Assembly: GCA_903952805.1 (NCBI GenBank) | Contig: CAJBHN010001153.1 | Span: 1 to 9,474, forward strand | Direction of reading: 5' to 3' | DNA: 9,474 bases | Source of the DNA: an uncultured Myxococcales bacterium | GTDB taxonomy: Bacteria > Myxococcota > UBA727 > VGSZ01 | Shown here: positions 7,924 to 9,474 of the stretch, piece by piece | Layout of the letters: each line of letters opens with the position of its first letter | Position numbering within the stretch: position 1 is the first letter of the stretch | Program-made: the position numbers and the translations under genes | The notes under the pieces: model-generated | What the model was told of the DNA's origin: nothing | Database searches by the model: none | Seen by the model: the letters and a program-made list of their open reading frames with translations, nothing else

Positions 7924-8724
7924 TCAATACAGCGGGTCGTCGGCGCCGTTGGTGACCGTGACGTAGACGATGGTGTCGGCTCGGACGGCGGCGTCGAGGC
8001 CATTCCAGGCGTCCAGCAGAATTGGCACGTAGGCGGGTTCAAAAGCGATGACAGCGAGCATCTGCCGCTGCCAACCATCGCTTGGGTCGACGTTGGCGGT
8101 GCTCACCAGGATGTCTTCGAGCTTGCCCGTCAACAGCGACGTCGCGCGCTCGGGAGTCAACGTCACCGGCGGCTGGTTTGGAGGCTGAAAGACAAAGGCG
8201 CGCACGACGCTGACGCCGTAGCTGACGTCGTCAACCGCGACGACAAGATCCGTCTTTTTGGTCTGGGTGGCCGTATAGCGAACCTCACCCTCGGTGAGCA
8301 GCAGCGTGGCGTCGTTGCAACGGGCCAACAGCTCGTAGGCGAACACCTCTGACAGCAGGGAACTGCCGCCAAGGTTGCCGTCGGCGACCATCTCCTGGCC
8401 GCCGGCGGTGAGCAGAGCAAGGTCGGCGTCATCGTAGGGGTCGGCGCCGAAGTCGATGGCGGTGTCGATGAACGCCGGCGCGGTCGACGTCAGCGCCGGA
8501 CCCAGCGCGGGACAGCCGGCGATGACGCCAAAGCCTGCGGTCGGTACCGCTTCGCCCTCACCTTCGCCCTCGCCTTCGCCCTCGCCCTCACCCTCGCCCT
8601 CGCCCTCGCCCTCGCCTTCGCCCTCACCTTCACCCTCGCCTGCACCGACGTCCGGCGTGGTGGGGCACGCCAGGGTCAGCAGCGACGTGGCCGCGAGGAC
8701 GACGGTGATCGAGCGGTTCAGCAT
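7924..8724 (-). CDS. Gly-Glu repeat lipoprotein of unknown function
   Basis: It encodes 266 aa with a lipoprotein-like signal peptide: MLNRS, a hydrophobic core (ITVVLAATSLLTLA) and Cys20. The lipobox TLAC is imperfect at -3. After CPTTPDVGA comes an uninterrupted run of 15 Gly-Glu pairs (residues 29-58), a flexible acidic spacer often seen behind the lipid anchor in Myxococcota and relatives. The mature globular part (about 60-266) has only two cysteines (GCPALG and ARCND) that could form a disulfide, and mixed alpha/beta-looking sequence with hydrophobic strands (DLVVAVDDVSYGVSVVRAFVF, split by charged turns). I do not recognise the family and see no catalytic motif. The likely location is the periplasmic face of a membrane. 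It is convergent with slyD and lies downstream of the sensor-kinase gene on the same strand with 126 bases between, including a possible promoter of its own. Confidence 0.82.
   Translation of the reverse strand: MLNRSITVVLAATSLLTLACPTTPDVGAGEGEGEGEGEGEGEGEGEGEGEGEGEGEGEAVPTAGFGVIAGCPALGPALTSTAPAFIDTAIDFGADPYDDADLALLTAGGQEMVADGNLGGSSLLSEVFAYELLARCNDATLLLTEGEVRYTATQTKKTDLVVAVDDVSYGVSVVRAFVFQPPNQPPVTLTPERATSLLTGKLEDILVSTANVDPSDGWQRQMLAVIAFEPAYVPILLDAWNGLDAAVRADTIVYVTVTNGADDPLY
8551..8640 (-). repeat. Hexanucleotide repeat encoding 15 Gly-Glu pairs
   Basis: Ninety bases are made of 15 six-base units, GGY then GAR on the coding strand. Units vary only at third positions (GGC or GGT, GAG or GAA), so purely amino-acid-conserving differences interrupt an otherwise perfect repeat. 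Unit gain or loss would keep the reading frame and change only spacer length. Confidence 0.97.
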
Positions 8725-8730
8725 GGTGAC

Positions 8731-8759
8731 AATGCTTCCATGCAGGCACGGTCTGTCAA
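8731..8759 (-). promoter_or_regulatory. Possible promoter of the Gly-Glu lipoprotein gene
   Basis: On the minus strand a perfect TTGACA (8754-8759) is followed after 17 bp by AGCATT (8731-8736), which is a poor -10. If used, transcription would begin at or next to the ATG at 8724, giving a leaderless or nearly leaderless mRNA. The absence of a clear Shine-Dalgarno before this ATG is consistent with that but does not prove it. Confidence 0.35.
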
Positions 8760-8850
8760 GGCGCAGCGGCGACGAGCCCGACCGCGACGACCACGACCAC
8801 GACGATGATGACCGGGACGGGCACCGCGTCGACCGGGCCGCCCCGTGTCG

Positions 8851-9474
8851 TCAGCTGCGGGGCAGGTGCATGGTGAAGCGGCAACCACCGCCCGGCGACG
8901 ACTCCACCGTCACAGCACCGTGGTGGTCTTCGGCGATGCGCTTGACGAGGGCCAAACCAAGGCCGGTGCCTCCATCCTTGCCGAACGAGGCAAAGCTCTG
9001 AAACAAGCGGTCTTCAATCTCTGGGGCAAGCCCGGGACCGTTGTCTTCGACGACGATGACGAGGTCGTCGCGCTCCCCACGAGGGGCGATGCTCAAGCTG
9101 ACGCTGATGGTGCCCCTCTTGCCGGGGGTCTTGCCGGGGGTCTGTTGCAGGGCCTCTTTGGCATTGGTCACGAGGTTGACGACGGCGCGTTGCACCTTGA
9201 CGGCATCAAAGCGGGCATGGCCCGACAGCGACGAAGAAAACACCAGTTCAGGGCCATCGGGGTCAGGCACCATGGACAGCAGCACCGTCTGCAGCTCGTG
9301 GGCAAACGTTTCCAGCCACACCTTGCGCACCAACACCGTGCTGCCGTCGCCACGGGCAAACGACATGAGTTCCTTGATCATGGTGCTCATCTGGTCGGTG
9401 CTCCTCAACACCACCTCGGCGTGGGCCTCTCGCTCCACGGCGTTGTCCTCGGTGGCCATCAACTGCACGTAGCC
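8851..9474 (-). CDS. Sensor histidine kinase, C-terminal part (5' end beyond window)
   Basis: The visible 207 residues run from just after the phosphoacceptor helix to the stop. The first residues (GYVQLMATED) look like the end of an H-box helix (commonly HELRNPL...GY.QL), so the phosphorylated histidine should lie a few residues outside the window. The second dimerisation helix follows, to about FARGDG. The ATP-binding domain then shows an N box (NLVTNAKEAL, about 100-109), G1 (EDNGPGLA, about 143-150), an F-box-like segment (LFQSFASFGKDGG) and G2 (GTGLGLALVKRI, about 169-180), ending RFTMHLPRS. All ATP-site motifs are intact, so kinase activity is expected. The sensor domains and the partner regulator are not visible. 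The loop after the N box carries a perfect four-residue duplication (TPGK twice). It precedes the Gly-Glu lipoprotein gene on the same strand. Confidence 0.95.
   Translation of the reverse strand, partial: GYVQLMATEDNAVEREAHAEVVLRSTDQMSTMIKELMSFARGDGSTVLVRKVWLETFAHELQTVLLSMVPDPDGPELVFSSSLSGHARFDAVKVQRAVVNLVTNAKEALQQTPGKTPGKRGTISVSLSIAPRGERDDLVIVVEDNGPGLAPEIEDRLFQSFASFGKDGGTGLGLALVKRIAEDHHGAVTVESSPGGGCRFTMHLPRS
9117..9140 (-). repeat. Perfect 12-bp tandem duplication inside the kinase gene
   Basis: The unit TCTTGCCGGGGG (plus strand) occurs twice head to tail. On the coding strand it gives a repeated Thr-Pro-Gly-Lys just after the N box. Being 12 bp, it keeps the frame, and it sits in a surface loop before the next strand, where it should be tolerated. 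Confidence 0.9.

Noticed and set aside
8551..8640. CRISPR-like or minisatellite array
   Set aside because: The units are six bases with no spacers and encode Gly-Glu in a clear lipoprotein frame, so this is a coding repeat.

Overview
The window is about 9.5 kb of very GC-rich, gene-dense bacterial DNA with strong G/C preference at third codon positions and many GTC/GAC runs. Two lipoprotein-like genes (one with a long Gly-Glu linker behind the lipidation cysteine, one cysteine-rich), a six-helix class III cyclase and a sensor kinase together suggest a Myxococcota/deltaproteobacterial-type chromosome. That assignment is inference from style; there is no rRNA or marker gene to prove it. I see no tRNA, rRNA, CRISPR array, IS element or phage gene.

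Layout. Positions 1-183 hold the likely C-terminal tail of an upstream gene. On the + strand follow a membrane-anchored class IIIb adenylate cyclase (about 254-1651), a YbiT-type ABC-F ATPase with an added C-terminal domain (1695-3620), and, overlapping its stop codon by ATGA, a gene joining a RelA/SpoT(MESH1)-type HD hydrolase domain to a thiamine-phosphate synthase (ThiE) domain (3617-4901). That last gene is interrupted in this sequence by a one-base frame change at a run of six G at 3946-3951. A short convergent gap leads to two minus-strand genes: a small cysteine-rich lipoprotein (4983-5366) and, upstream of it, a three-domain aminopeptidase P (5429-7195). Divergent from the peptidase is slyD on the + strand (7344-7826), which ends in a textbook intrinsic terminator. 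Two minus-strand genes close the window: a Gly-Glu-repeat lipoprotein (7924-8724) and the C-terminal half of a sensor histidine kinase (8851-9474, running off the right edge).

How it fits together. Most genes are housekeeping or signalling functions and do not form an obvious named system. The part deserving attention is the + strand cluster of cyclase, translation-associated ABC-F ATPase and alarmone-hydrolase-like HD-ThiE fusion, where the last two are translationally overlapped. It brings second-messenger, ribosome and thiamine functions together. I know ThiE fusions to other domains, but do not recall an HD(RelA/SpoT)-ThiE fusion as a described architecture; that is memory, not a search result.
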